Part shown: in pieces, positions 18,214 to 27,750 of the stretch
Position numbering within the stretch: the first letter of the stretch is position 1
Layout: each line of letters begins with the position of its first letter
Assembly: GCF_900605495.1 (NCBI RefSeq)
Contig: NZ_LR027600.1
Location: forward strand, 124,001 to 188,000
Length of the DNA stretch: 64,000 nt
Reading direction: 5' to 3'
Origin: Bacilliculturomica massiliensis
GTDB taxonomy: Bacteria; Bacillota; Clostridia; Peptostreptococcales; Anaerovoracaceae
The notes under the pieces: generated by a model
What the model was told of the DNA's origin: nothing
Database searches by the model: none
Seen by the model: the letters and a program-made list of their open reading frames with translations, nothing else
Position numbers and translations under genes: made by a program

Positions 18214-21200
18214 ATGAAACACCTTTCAGTAAAGAAATGGTTTCACAGATTTGCCGAAAAGAAAATAAAGATCGGGGACATTGCCTGGATCCTTGCGGTG
18301 GTGATCTGTTTTTCTCTGGTAAGCCAGACGGCTTATTATTATGATTTTCGACTGAGCACTGCAGTGGAGGTGGAGGTCCCCTGGCTGATCAAGGGGGATG
18401 CAGCCGGCAGCTACTATGTGGTGGATAAGGAGAAGACAAGAGTCCTGAAGATCACCGACGGCAGGCTGGAGACCGTGATCCAGGGATGCGCCCCCACAGG
18501 CGACACATTTTACTATGCGGACAATATCTGCGTTGCGGATAACGGGGACGTCTACGTGCTGGACACAGGATGGAGCCTGACCGGTTTTTCTGTGGACAGC
18601 GAATCCATTCTGCGGTACGACAGAACAGGAAAGGCGCTGGGGGCATGCTACACGGCGGACTACAGCGATCAGTACTGCGATAAACATCGGATCTTCGGCA
18701 TGGACGTCCGGGGGGATCAGCTGTATTTCGTCACAGCGGACGACGACGGATTTTCACTGATGCGCATGGATACTGTCACAGAGGAATGCGAGACGGCGCA
18801 GACCTGGGTCATGGATGACGCCATTACGCTGATCCAGGATTTTGTCATCGACACGGAAAGCCTGAGCGTTTACGCCATCGACAAGCGCGGCAAACTGCTT
18901 TTGGCGGAGAGCGGCGCTCAGACTGCAGCGCTGTTGTACGAGCTGCCTTCGGAACAGTCTGCGGAACAGTCTGCGCCGGATGGGCCGGCGCCGGATCGGA
19001 TCGCCTTTTATCGCGGGGGCATGGGTCAAAGCGGCGAAGTGTACGTGACCGACATCGCCTCGGGACGGCTTCTTCGGTTTTCGGAAGACAACGGCTGGCA
19101 GATGGAGACTGTGCTGACCGGTACCAACATGTGGAACGTTTCCAGCGTCAGGCAGACCGACGGCGGGGAGTATCTGACCTATATCAGCGACGGGGCGGCC
19201 TGCGTGGCCGACCGGAATGGGGATGAGCTGCTGAAGTTTACGGAAGTGAAAAAGTCCGCGGGCTATCTGGGAAGGGAGCTGCTGTTTGATCTGCTGGTTG
19301 TCCTGGGGCTGTTGGGGGCTGTCTACCTGCTGATCCGGGGGACGGCGCTGCTGACTTCGTTTTCCTACACCAGTACGCAGAAGATCGGGATGCTGGTGAT
19401 CTGTACGGTGGTAGCCGTCTCGATCATACTGGTCTACGGTCTGATGGGGCAGTTCAGAGACACCTACAGGGGAGAACTGCTGACGAAGCTGACCATGATC
19501 TCGCAGATCGTCAGCAACAGCATGGACGAGGAAGAGATCGAGGACATCACCTCGCCGCAGAATTTCATGAACGGCAGCTATCGGAATCTGTGGGACAAAA
19601 TGGCCACTATGGTGGACAAAGAATACAGCTACAGCGAAGACCTGTACTGCAATATACTGCGGTACGACGGCGAGAAGGGGTACGCTGTGGCATATCTGGA
19701 CAATTCCATCGGAACGTATTATCCGCTCACCGACGAGGAGACGGAGGAGGTCCGCCAGGTCTACAAGTCCGGGGAGATCTTCCAGAGCAACGTGCAGAGC
19801 GAGACCGGTTCCTATATTTACGTGCATACGCCCATCTTCGACAGCAGCCACCGGGTGATCGGCGTGGTGTCCGTGGGCACCCTCAGCGACGTCATCGACG
19901 GGAAGATCAGCGCCATGACCCAGAATATCATCATCGCCATGATCATGATCGTGCTGGCTATCATGTTTCTGTTCAGTGAAGTCCTGTCCTTCTTCGACCT
20001 GCGGGAGCGGTACCGGACCACGCTGAACGGGGGAGGCAGGGCGGTTCCCATGCATATCGTGCGGGTGCTGGTGTTCATCACGTTCATGGCCTTCAATATG
20101 GCAACCTCCTTCCTGCCCGTCTACATCATGGGTTTTGTGGGCAAAGATATAGGAATGCCAACGGCCCTGGCCAATTCGCTGCCCATGACGCTGAATCTCA
20201 TCGCCATCGGCGTCACTTCCGTTTTCTGCCCGGGACTGATCAAAAAGCTGGGATTCGCCCGAATGGCGGTCCTCAGCGGACTCATGGCCCTGCTGGGCGA
20301 CCTGTCCATGGCTATGAGCGTCAATTACGCCATGATCGTCGCCGGTCTGGTCCTGAACGGGATCGGAGTAGGATTTATCACCAATTCGATCCACATTTTT
20401 ATCGCTTCCATGTCTGCGGAGGGCGCGGAGGAGAACGGCTTTTCTCTGTTCAACGCCGCCAGCATATCCGGCATCAACTGCGGCATGCTCTTCGGTTCCG
20501 CTCTGGCGGAAAGGATCGGCCAGGGCAGCGTCTTCTTCGTCTCCGCCGGAGCCTGGGGGCTGGTGGCTCTGGCGTTCATTCTGATGGGCGGCAGACTGAC
20601 CATACGCCGGGGAACGGATGCGCCGGCTGCGGCGGGTTCGTCCGGGACGGAGGGGAAGCGCGGCATCCTGCGCTTTATCGCTTCTCCGGGCATCCTGAAG
20701 TTCATGCTCTGCATTCAGGTGCCATACATCGTCATGAACAGCTTCACCTATTACTATGTGCCGATCTACGGCAGTGAGAACGGGCTGACTGAGAATATCG
20801 CCAGTCTTCTGATCATCATCTGTTCCCTGTGCAGTGTGTACCTCAGCGTGGCTGCTACCAATTACCTGTCCAGGAGATTTGGCGGCAGGGCCATGTACCT
20901 GTCCAGTCTGGTCACCTTTGCGGGGCTGCTGCTCTTTGCCTGGAGAATGACCCTTCCCAGTCTCATCTTCGCCCTGGTGATGATCGGAGTGGCCAACAGC
21001 TTCGGATCATCCACACGGATCGACTACTTTATACGCATGAAGGAGGCTGTCCGCTACGGGGAAGACAACGCCATGGGCAGCTATGATCTGGTGGATAATA
21101 TCGGAGAATCCACCGGTACGATCATCTTCGCCAGTATAATCTCCATCGGATTCCGAACGGGTATCCTGGGATTGATCGGCTGCGTGGCCGGGCTGAACGC

Positions 21201-21261
21201 GGTCTATGCCCTGACGGAAAAGAAGCAGGAGGAAAAAGCGCGGCCTGATAGAGAGGGGTGA
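18214..21261 (+). CDS. Beta-propeller/Cache-like sensor fused to an MFS-type membrane domain
   Basis: This 1015-aa protein has an unusual order of domains. A membrane helix (about 20-42) is followed by an outside beta-propeller-like region (about 45-345) with repeated strands such as ADNGDVYVLDTGW. Two more helices follow (about 350-408), then a Cache-like sensor region (about 410-565, with YIYVHTPIFDSSHRVIGVVSVG), another helix, and finally a 12-helix MFS-like part (about 615-1000). The MFS part may transmit a signal rather than carry a solute; this is inference. It follows the previous gene by 2 bases and overlaps the next start, which places it in the CIS operon. No frameshift is visible. 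Confidence 0.78.
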   Translation: MKHLSVKKWFHRFAEKKIKIGDIAWILAVVICFSLVSQTAYYYDFRLSTAVEVEVPWLIKGDAAGSYYVVDKEKTRVLKITDGRLETVIQGCAPTGDTFYYADNICVADNGDVYVLDTGWSLTGFSVDSESILRYDRTGKALGACYTADYSDQYCDKHRIFGMDVRGDQLYFVTADDDGFSLMRMDTVTEECETAQTWVMDDAITLIQDFVIDTESLSVYAIDKRGKLLLAESGAQTAALLYELPSEQSAEQSAPDGPAPDRIAFYRGGMGQSGEVYVTDIASGRLLRFSEDNGWQMETVLTGTNMWNVSSVRQTDGGEYLTYISDGAACVADRNGDELLKFTEVKKSAGYLGRELLFDLLVVLGLLGAVYLLIRGTALLTSFSYTSTQKIGMLVICTVVAVSIILVYGLMGQFRDTYRGELLTKLTMISQIVSNSMDEEEIEDITSPQNFMNGSYRNLWDKMATMVDKEYSYSEDLYCNILRYDGEKGYAVAYLDNSIGTYYPLTDEETEEVRQVYKSGEIFQSNVQSETGSYIYVHTPIFDSSHRVIGVVSVGTLSDVIDGKISAMTQNIIIAMIMIVLAIMFLFSEVLSFFDLRERYRTTLNGGGRAVPMHIVRVLVFITFMAFNMATSFLPVYIMGFVGKDIGMPTALANSLPMTLNLIAIGVTSVFCPGLIKKLGFARMAVLSGLMALLGDLSMAMSVNYAMIVAGLVLNGIGVGFITNSIHIFIASMSAEGAEENGFSLFNAASISGINCGMLFGSALAERIGQGSVFFVSAGAWGLVALAFILMGGRLTIRRGTDAPAAAGSSGTEGKRGILRFIASPGILKFMLCIQVPYIVMNSFTYYYVPIYGSENGLTENIASLLIIICSLCSVYLSVAATNYLSRRFGGRAMYLSSLVTFAGLLLFAWRMTLPSLIFALVMIGVANSFGSSTRIDYFIRMKEAVRYGEDNAMGSYDLVDNIGESTGTIIFASIISIGFRTGILGLIGCVAGLNAVYALTEKKQEEKARPDREG

Positions 21262-22949
21262 TGGATTTGAAACCGAAGAAACACAAGAAGCTGAGGACTA
21301 CCGTGATCTGCCTGTGCGTCTCCTTCGCAGTCATCCTGGGTCTGCTGATCGGCGGTCTGGGCTATCTGCGGTATGCGGAGAACATACAGGAAAGCTACAG
21401 GAACTACGCCGAGACGCTGGTCTCCATTATCCACAGCGGCATCGGCGCCGAGGAGCTGCAGCAGTGCATTCAGACGGGCACGAAAAATGAATCCTTCGAG
21501 AAGCTCCAGGAGGAGATGAACAAGATCAAGGAAAATTCCGACGCTCAGTATATCTACATGATCTACTATCCCGACGGGCCGCAGGAGGGCACCATCCGCT
21601 ATGTGATGAACGCCTACACGGAAGAGGAACTGCGAAACGAGTCGGAGACCATCAGCTATCTGGGAGATCTGGCCTCTGAAGAGGACTTCACCCAGGACAT
21701 GCGGGAGGAGTTCCAGATGATCGTGGCGCAGAACGACCAGCAGGTCCGTTTTTATGACAACTCCACCCAGGTGGGCGGCGAGGACGCCCAGGCCACCGGA
21801 TGGGAGTATGTAAAAACGGCGATCGCGCCTATCCGCACCGCCCAGGGAGATCTGGTGGCCATCCTCTGTCTGGATATTTCCATGACCAGGATCTATACCA
21901 GTCTCTGGTCTTATCTGGCGGTAGTGATCGTGGGGACGATCCTGCTGATGATCGTCTACCTTGGAGCGTTTATCACCATCATCAACCGGCGGATCATCCG
22001 GCCCATCGGAAAGATCGCCGACAGCGCCGACGACTTTGTACGGCAGAGCTACGTGGTCAAAGACCCTTCAGAATTTAATTTTCAGGAAGTGGAGATCCAC
22101 ACGAGGGACGAGATCGAACTTCTGGCGGACCGCCTGAACCACATGGTGCGCGAGCTCACCCGCTATATGGTGGATATGAAGGGCATGGCTTCGGAGCAGG
22201 AGCGCATGGCTGCGGAACTTTCCGTGGCAAAGCAGATACAGCTCAGCCTGTATCCCTGCACATTTCCTGCATTCCCGGAACGAAAGGAATTCGATATTTA
22301 CGCCAGGCTGGAATTCGCCCAGGAGGCAGGAGGGGACTTTTACAATTTCTTCTTCACCGAACAGGACCGTCTGTGCATTATGGCGGGCAGCGTGTCGGAT
22401 TCGGGAATACCTACCACCATGCTGGCGGTGGTGACTTCCACGCTGATGAAAAACTACGCGCAGCTGGGCTATTCGCCGGGAAGGATACTGGCGGAGACCA
22501 ACAACGAGATCAGCAGGCGCAACGACGCGGAGCTGGACGTCATGGCTTTCCTTGCCGTGGTCGATCTGAACACCGGCCGGATGGATTATGTGAACGCCGG
22601 CAATATGATACCGCTGCTCAAGGAGAGCGGGCGGCAGTTTGAAGAACTGCCCAACAAACAGAGCATCCGCATGGGCTCCATGGAAAACGTGCCTTATTTT
22701 CAGCGGTCTGTGAACCTGGTGCAGGGAGACATCCTCTTCCTGTACACGCCGGGTCTTGCGGAGACCATGGACGCCAAAGGAAATATCTATTCTGATACCT
22801 ATGTACGGGAACGGATGGATGAGATCACCCGGCGGGAAGTCCGGCTGGATAAAATGACGGCGGCCATGAGCGAGGACGTGGGCCGTTTCCGCGGCGAAGC
22901 CAGAAAAGAGAAGGACAGCACCATGGTGATCTTCCGATATTACGGCTAG
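21258..22949 (+). CDS. Sensor protein with degenerate SpoIIE/PP2C-type phosphatase domain
   Basis: This 563-aa protein has an N-terminal membrane helix (about 14-36), an extracytoplasmic sensor region (to about 210), a second helix (about 215-240), a HAMP-like linker (about 245-305) and a SpoIIE-type PPM phosphatase domain (about 320-563). The first metal Asp is kept in GGDFYNF. The second, usually GDVSGKG, reads GSVSDSG; the third, usually TDG, reads TPG; and the C-terminal DD-x-T reads KDST. Activity is therefore doubtful. Related RsbU/SpoIIE proteins act on anti-sigma-antagonist proteins. Start may be GTG 21258 or ATG 21261; the stop of the upstream gene overlaps both. It is the last gene before a strong terminator. 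Confidence 0.8.
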   Translation: MMDLKPKKHKKLRTTVICLCVSFAVILGLLIGGLGYLRYAENIQESYRNYAETLVSIIHSGIGAEELQQCIQTGTKNESFEKLQEEMNKIKENSDAQYIYMIYYPDGPQEGTIRYVMNAYTEEELRNESETISYLGDLASEEDFTQDMREEFQMIVAQNDQQVRFYDNSTQVGGEDAQATGWEYVKTAIAPIRTAQGDLVAILCLDISMTRIYTSLWSYLAVVIVGTILLMIVYLGAFITIINRRIIRPIGKIADSADDFVRQSYVVKDPSEFNFQEVEIHTRDEIELLADRLNHMVRELTRYMVDMKGMASEQERMAAELSVAKQIQLSLYPCTFPAFPERKEFDIYARLEFAQEAGGDFYNFFFTEQDRLCIMAGSVSDSGIPTTMLAVVTSTLMKNYAQLGYSPGRILAETNNEISRRNDAELDVMAFLAVVDLNTGRMDYVNAGNMIPLLKESGRQFEELPNKQSIRMGSMENVPYFQRSVNLVQGDILFLYTPGLAETMDAKGNIYSDTYVRERMDEITRREVRLDKMTAAMSEDVGRFRGEARKEKDSTMVIFRYYG

Positions 22950-23369
22950 GAGCGGCGCCAGGCAGAGTTCCAGCCGCCCCGTATCAGGCAAGACGGGGGA
23001 AACGGGGGCAGGATGGAGGAATGCCGCAGACACGCTGAGAAACGACCGCAGATGCGATGACAGAAGACTGCGGGAGACAGTGGGAGACAGCGAAAAGAAA
23101 GTGATGCCGGAGTGCCGGACATCACTTTTTTTCTGTAAAGGACATCAGAAATAGAAGTCCCATACTGCGAAGTTCCACGGCATGGCTCCTGTAGAATAAA
23201 ACACTGGTGAACGGGGCCGGGGTAAAATCGGTTTATAAAAATGTGTTTATAAGAAGAAAAATACGTGTAAAAAATGTGTTTTTTGTGTCCGGATATGGAT
23301 GAAAAATGTGATCAAATCGCGTTGATAAAAATGAAAAAATGTGTTAAGCTGTGTTTGTATCAGGAAAGA
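22950..23369. other. Intergenic region after CIS operon
   Basis: Apart from the terminator at about 23100-23133 I see no gene here. The second half, from about 23190, turns AT-rich (several TGTTTATAA and AAAATGTGT repeats) and probably carries the promoter of the following ATPase gene, but no clear -35/-10 pair stands out. Confidence 0.5.
23100..23133 (+). terminator. Terminator of the CIS operon
   Basis: A GTGATG-CCGG stem pairs with CCGG-(A)-CATCAC around an AGTG loop and is followed by a run of seven T. It lies about 150 bases after the phosphatase-like gene and is the first clear rho-independent terminator in the operon. Confidence 0.85.
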
Positions 23370-24674
23370 ATGGTGATAGCCTTGAAAAGAAACGCGATCA
23401 ATGACTTGATAAAATGGAAAAGAAGCGAAGAGCGCAAGCCCATGGTGCTGCGGGGCGCACGGCAGGTCGGCAAGACATGGCTCATGAAGGAATTCGGAGC
23501 CACCTGCTATGACAGTTTTGTTTACTTCAACTTTGATGAGGAAGATGAGTTGAGATCTGTCTTTGAAACCAATAAGAACCCTCACCGGATCGTTGAGCTG
23601 CTGTCTTTGATCGTCGGAGAAAAGATCGTACCGGGAAAGACGCTGATCATCTTTGACGAGATACAGGAATGCCCGGAAGCACTGAACAGCCTGAAATACT
23701 TCAGGGAGAAGGCGAACGAATACCATGTGATCGCCGCCGGAAGCCTGCTGGGGACCCTTCTCGCAAAGCCCAAATCCTACCCGGTGGGTATGGTCAACCT
23801 TCTGGACGTTAAGCCGCTGACCTTCGATGAGTTTTTGGAGGCGATGGACGAGCCGCTGTATGACTATTATGCCGGAATCAAGAAGGAACAGATGATCGAA
23901 GAAATCTTTCATGACCGCATGGTGGAAGCCCTTAACTACTACCTCATCATTGGCGGGATGCCGGAGTGCGTTTCTTCGTGGGTGAAGTACAAAGACCCGG
24001 CTAAGGTGTCTCAGATCCAGCACGAATTGATCGAACTCTATGAAAACGATTTTTCCAAACACAACGGCAGGATAAACAGCGGACGTATTCTCATGGTGTT
24101 CAGAAGCATTACTTCCCAGCTTGCCAAAGCAAACGAGAAGTTCATGTACGGGGCTGTCCGCGAAGGCGGCAGAGCCAGGGATTTTGAGGAAGCCATAGAA
24201 TGGCTCGTTTCCGCCGGAATGCTGAATCGGGTCTACAATGTGGCCAGGATGGAGCATCCGCTGTCTGCCTTTGACAAGCTGGATCAGTTCAAACTTTTCG
24301 TGTTCGATACGGGACTTCTCAAGCATATGGCGGGGCTTGACAACAGCGCGATCCTTTTAAAGAACGACTATCAGTTCAAGGGCCCGTTGACTGAGAACTA
24401 TGTTTTACAGCAGCTTCAGGGGCAATTCGAGGTGGCGCCGAGATATTATTCCGACCAGCGCAGCGAGATCGATTTTGTGATCCAGTACGGCACGGATATC
24501 ATTCCAGTGGAGGTAAAGGGGGGCGAGGATAAGTCCGCGCCTTCCTTTAAGCGCTATGCGGCGGAAAACCGGCCGAAATACGTTGTTCGTTTTTCTAAGC
24601 GCGGTTATATGAAAAATGGTCTGGTCACCAACATGCCCCTATACCTTGCGAGAAAGATGCGTGAGCTGCTGTGA
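23370..24674 (+). CDS. AAA-type ATPase with DUF4143 C-terminal domain
   Basis: This about 434-aa protein belongs to the widespread AAA_14/DUF4143 family of P-loop ATPases, whose cellular role is mostly unknown. Walker A is GARQVGKT near residue 28, Walker B is LIIFDEIQE, and the C-terminus has a nuclease-like pattern RSEIDFVIQYG with IPVEVKGG. The family is often carried in accessory regions and scattered by transfer. The track-long frame could start at 23274, but the ribosome-like AGGAAAG favours ATG 23370 or GTG 23373, and TTG 23382 is also possible. It stands alone between two terminators. Confidence 0.85.
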   Translation: MVIALKRNAINDLIKWKRSEERKPMVLRGARQVGKTWLMKEFGATCYDSFVYFNFDEEDELRSVFETNKNPHRIVELLSLIVGEKIVPGKTLIIFDEIQECPEALNSLKYFREKANEYHVIAAGSLLGTLLAKPKSYPVGMVNLLDVKPLTFDEFLEAMDEPLYDYYAGIKKEQMIEEIFHDRMVEALNYYLIIGGMPECVSSWVKYKDPAKVSQIQHELIELYENDFSKHNGRINSGRILMVFRSITSQLAKANEKFMYGAVREGGRARDFEEAIEWLVSAGMLNRVYNVARMEHPLSAFDKLDQFKLFVFDTGLLKHMAGLDNSAILLKNDYQFKGPLTENYVLQQLQGQFEVAPRYYSDQRSEIDFVIQYGTDIIPVEVKGGEDKSAPSFKRYAAENRPKYVVRFSKRGYMKNGLVTNMPLYLARKMRELL

Positions 24675-24701
24675 AGCTTTCTTTCCCAATGGGATGTCCA
24701 T

Positions 24702-24746
24702 CAAGAATGTCCGCCGCAGTTTTTTGAGCTGCCGCGGGCATTCTTT
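24702..24746 (+). terminator. Terminator after ATPase gene
   Basis: The arms AAGAATGTCCGCCGCAG and CTGCCGCGGGCATTCTT pair almost fully around a nine-base loop, followed by TTTTA. It separates the ATPase gene from prfA. Confidence 0.75.
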
Positions 24747-24802
24747 TATAACATAAGAAATATCAAGGTCCTATTTAATTTTGCCGGAGATACAAATCTT
24801 CC

Positions 24803-24831
24803 TTTATTTTTGCGGTAGTTTGTGGTATAAT
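24803..24831 (+). promoter_or_regulatory. Sigma-A promoter of the prfA group
   Basis: An extended -10 element, TGGTATAAT (TATAAT at 24826-24831), lies about 90 bases before prfA. The -35 is weak (TTATTT at 24803-24808 with a 17-base spacer), which is common with extended -10 promoters. It follows the terminator of the previous gene. Confidence 0.65.
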
Positions 24832-24923
24832 ACATCGGATAATTGTGAAGAAATCAATAAAAAGAGAGAAAGAGAAGCCCTGCATGACCGGATTTATTGC
24901 GGCAGGGCAGGGTGGAGGACGCG

Positions 24924-25991
24924 ATGTTCGATAAGTTAGACTTTATTCTGGAAAAATATGAGGAGCTGAGCCTGAAGGTCTCCGATCCGGACGTGATCGC
25001 AGATCAGGCTACATGGCAGAAACACATCAAGGAGATGGGCGAGATGGAGCCCATCGTCAACAAATATAGAGAGTATAAGAAAGCCAGCGATGCTTTGGCG
25101 GATACCAAGGAGCTGCTGTCCGAGTCCGGTCTGGACGACGACATGCGGGAGCTGGCCAAGATGGAACTGGCGGAGCTGGAAGAGAAGGTGGAGACGTACA
25201 GCAAAGAGCTGAACGTGCTGCTGCTGCCCAAGGACCCCAACGACGAAAAGAACGTTATTCTGGAAGTTCGCGCGGGAACAGGCGGCGACGAGGCCGCGCT
25301 GTTTGGCGCGGATCTGCTCAGAATGTATATGCGATACGCGGAGCGCAGAGGCTGGAAGACGGAGCTGATGGACATCAACGACACAGGCATCGGCGGCGTC
25401 AAGGAAGCGGTAGTGCTCATCAAGGGCAGGGGCGCTTATTCCAGGCTCAAATATGAGAGCGGCGTGCACCGGGTACAGCGCGTTCCGGAGACGGAGTCCA
25501 GCGGCCGGATCCACACCTCGGCGGCCACGGTGGCCGTGCTTCCCGAGGTGGACGACGTGGAGGTGGATCTGAACCCCAACGACGTGAGGGTGGACGTTTA
25601 CCGTTCTTCCGGAAACGGCGGTCAGTGTGTAAACACCACGGATTCCGCCGTTCGTCTGACGCATATCCCCACGGGCCTGGTCGTCACCTGTCAGGATGAA
25701 AAATCTCAGATCAAGAATAAAGACAAGGCGTTCAAGGTCCTGCGCTCCAGACTGTACGACATGCAGCTGGCGGCTCAGCACGCAGAGCAGGCCGACGCCA
25801 GAAAGAGCCAGGTGGGAAGCGGCGACCGTTCGGAGCGGATCCGAACCTATAACTTCCCCCAGGGGCGCGTGTCCGATCACAGGATCGGCATGACGATCTA
25901 CAAGCTGGACGGTTTCCTGGACGGCGATATCGACGAGATCCTGGACGGCCTCATCATGGCTGATCAGGCGGAGAAAATGAAGAATTTCTAA
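24924..25991 (+). CDS. prfA: Peptide chain release factor 1
   Basis: This 355-aa protein ends translation at UAA and UAG. The GGQ motif that triggers release of the chain is present in [20 protein letters not shown] (about residue 235), and the N-terminal coiled region and C-terminal helix fit class I release factors. Length matches the family. I chose ATG 24924 (MFDKLDFIL), which follows GTGGAGGA; an upstream in-frame start adds ten residues not typical of the family. It is followed by tsaC, rpiB and upp, a common Firmicutes neighbourhood, though prmC, often next to prfA, is missing here. Confidence 0.97.
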   Translation: MFDKLDFILEKYEELSLKVSDPDVIADQATWQKHIKEMGEMEPIVNKYREYKKASDALADTKELLSESGLDDDMRELAKMELAELEEKVETYSKELNVLLLPKDPNDEKNVILEVRAGTGGDEAALFGADLLRMYMRYAERRGWKTELMDINDTGIGGVKEAVVLIKGRGAYSRLKYESGVHRVQRVPETESSGRIHTSAATVAVLPEVDDVEVDLNPNDVRVDVYRSSGNGGQCVNTTDSAVRLTHIPTGLVVTCQDEKSQIKNKDKAFKVLRSRLYDMQLAAQHAEQADARKSQVGSGDRSERIRTYNFPQGRVSDHRIGMTIYKLDGFLDGDIDEILDGLIMADQAEKMKNF

Positions 25992-26063
25992 ACGGCCGGG
26001 AACAGGCCGCGGAAACGGAAACGAAGCGGCTGAGACGATTCGGGACGGGAGATAGAATAAGAA

Positions 26064-27137
26064 ATGGAAACAAAACTGCTGGATGTGACGGATCTGGAGC
26101 ATGCGGGGGAGAAGCTGGCTTACGCCGGATCTGTTCTGCGGGCCGGCGGGCTGGTGGCGTTTCCCACGGAGACCGTGTACGGGCTGGGTGGGGACGCCCT
26201 GAATCCCAATGCCGCGGCGGATATTTACAAGGCGAAGGGCAGACCTTCCGACAATCCTCTGATCGTCCACATCTCGGAGATCAGCGGACTGGAACAACTC
26301 GCCGGCAGAGTGACGGATAAGGCGGAAAAACTGATGGAGGCCTTCTGGCCCGGACCGCTGACCATGATATTTGAAAAGAGCGGCGAAGTTCCGCTTGCGA
26401 CCACGGGGGGCCTGCCCACCGTGGCGGTCCGCATGCCTGATCATCCGGTGACGCTGGCCCTGATCCGGGAGGCGGGCTGTCCGCTGGCGGGGCCCAGCGC
26501 CAATCTCTCCGGAAGACCCAGTCCCACCAGGTGGGAACACGTATACGAGGATCTTTCCGGGAGGATCGACGCGATCCTGCAGGCGGAGCCCTGCAGGGTA
26601 GGCATCGAGTCTACGGTGCTGGATATGACGGAGGACACGCCGGCCATTCTCAGGCCGGGCATCATCACGCCGGAGATGATCAGGGACAAGATCGGAGGCA
26701 AAGTAGTCTACGATCCCGCGCTCTTTGTAAACCGGCCCCGGGATGTGAGCGCGGGCGGCACACCGGGCGGCAGAGCGGACGGCAGTCTTCTGGAACAGAC
26801 GGATGGGCCGGCGCCAAAGGCGCCGGGAATGAAATACCGCCACTACGCACCCAGGGCGGAGATGATCCTCTATCAGGGCGGAGCGGCAGCGGTGCGGCAG
26901 GCGGCTCTGAAGCGAAAAGCGGCGGAGGAAGCGGCCGGCCGCAGCGTAGGACTCCTCTTGTTTGAGGGGGAGGACGCCAGGCTGGTGGCCCGCGAGTTTT
27001 TCGCTGAGCTGAGAAAAATGGACGCTTCCGGCGTGGACATCATTCTTGCGGCTGCCCTTGATACCAGCGATCCCGTAGGGTTTTCGGTGATGAATCGAAT
27101 GCTGAAATCGGCGGGATACCGCGTCGAGCAGGTCTGA
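26064..27137 (+). CDS. tsaC: L-threonylcarbamoyladenylate synthase, Sua5 type
   Basis: This 357-aa enzyme makes threonylcarbamoyl-AMP from threonine, bicarbonate and ATP, the first step of the t6A37 modification of ANN-decoding tRNAs. The YrdC-like domain covers about residues 15-210 with AFPTETVYGLGGDA, KAKGRPSDNPLIVHI and a conserved GPSANLSGRPSPT. A C-terminal Sua5 domain follows (from about 230; starts at PGMKYRHYAPRAEM), making it the long form. It sits 72 bases after prfA. The linker carries an unusual Gly/Arg-rich stretch (about residues 230-245). Confidence 0.95.
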   Translation: METKLLDVTDLEHAGEKLAYAGSVLRAGGLVAFPTETVYGLGGDALNPNAAADIYKAKGRPSDNPLIVHISEISGLEQLAGRVTDKAEKLMEAFWPGPLTMIFEKSGEVPLATTGGLPTVAVRMPDHPVTLALIREAGCPLAGPSANLSGRPSPTRWEHVYEDLSGRIDAILQAEPCRVGIESTVLDMTEDTPAILRPGIITPEMIRDKIGGKVVYDPALFVNRPRDVSAGGTPGGRADGSLLEQTDGPAPKAPGMKYRHYAPRAEMILYQGGAAAVRQAALKRKAAEEAAGRSVGLLLFEGEDARLVAREFFAELRKMDASGVDIILAAALDTSDPVGFSVMNRMLKSAGYRVEQV

Positions 27138-27252
27138 GAGTTTCTGCGGCGCCCGGGAGATCGGGCGGAGCGGACTGAAAATAAGAAAAGAAGACAGGGA
27201 ACGGCGGACGGACTGCCTGCAGGCGTGCGCCCATCGGCCCGAGGAGGTAAAC

Positions 27253-27684
27253 ATGAAAATAGCGTTAGCAAGCGACCACGGCGGTTTTACGCTGAAAGAG
27301 GCGGTAAAAAAACATCTGGAAGATCGTGGATATGAGACGGTGGATCTGGGAACCCATTCGGAGGAATCCGTGGACTATCCGATCTTCGGAAAAGCCTGTG
27401 GTGAAGCGGTGGCCGGAGGCCAGGCAGATCTGGGTGTGGTCTGCTGCGGCACGGGCATCGGTATCTCCATCGCGGCAAACAAGGTCCCCGGCGTGCGGTG
27501 CGCTGTGGCGACGACGCCTTTTATGGCGGAGATGACCAAGCGGCACAACAACGCCAATGTACTGGCGCTGGGAGGCAGAGTCCTGGAGGAAGCGGAAGCG
27601 CTGAAGCTGGTGGATATCTGGCTGGATACGGAATTTGAGGGCGGACGCCATCAGCGCAGAGTGGACATGCTGGATCAGATGTAG
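27253..27684 (+). CDS. rpiB: Ribose-5-phosphate isomerase B
   Basis: This 143-aa enzyme interconverts ribose 5-phosphate and ribulose 5-phosphate. The family start MKIALASDHGGF, the catalytic region VVCCGTGIGISIAANK (with the active Cys) and NNANVLALGGRV are all present, and length is normal. The start follows GAGGAGGTAAAC. It lies between tsaC and upp, as in many Firmicutes, and no terminator is visible between them. Some family members prefer allose or galactose phosphates, which cannot be excluded from sequence, but housekeeping context supports RpiB. Confidence 0.95.
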   Translation: MKIALASDHGGFTLKEAVKKHLEDRGYETVDLGTHSEESVDYPIFGKACGEAVAGGQADLGVVCCGTGIGISIAANKVPGVRCAVATTPFMAEMTKRHNNANVLALGGRVLEEAEALKLVDIWLDTEFEGGRHQRRVDMLDQM

Positions 27685-27750
27685 CCGTGCGTCCGCAATA
27701 GCATGCGGTATCGATTATCAGAAGTAAGGATCACAGTTGGAGGTAATGAA

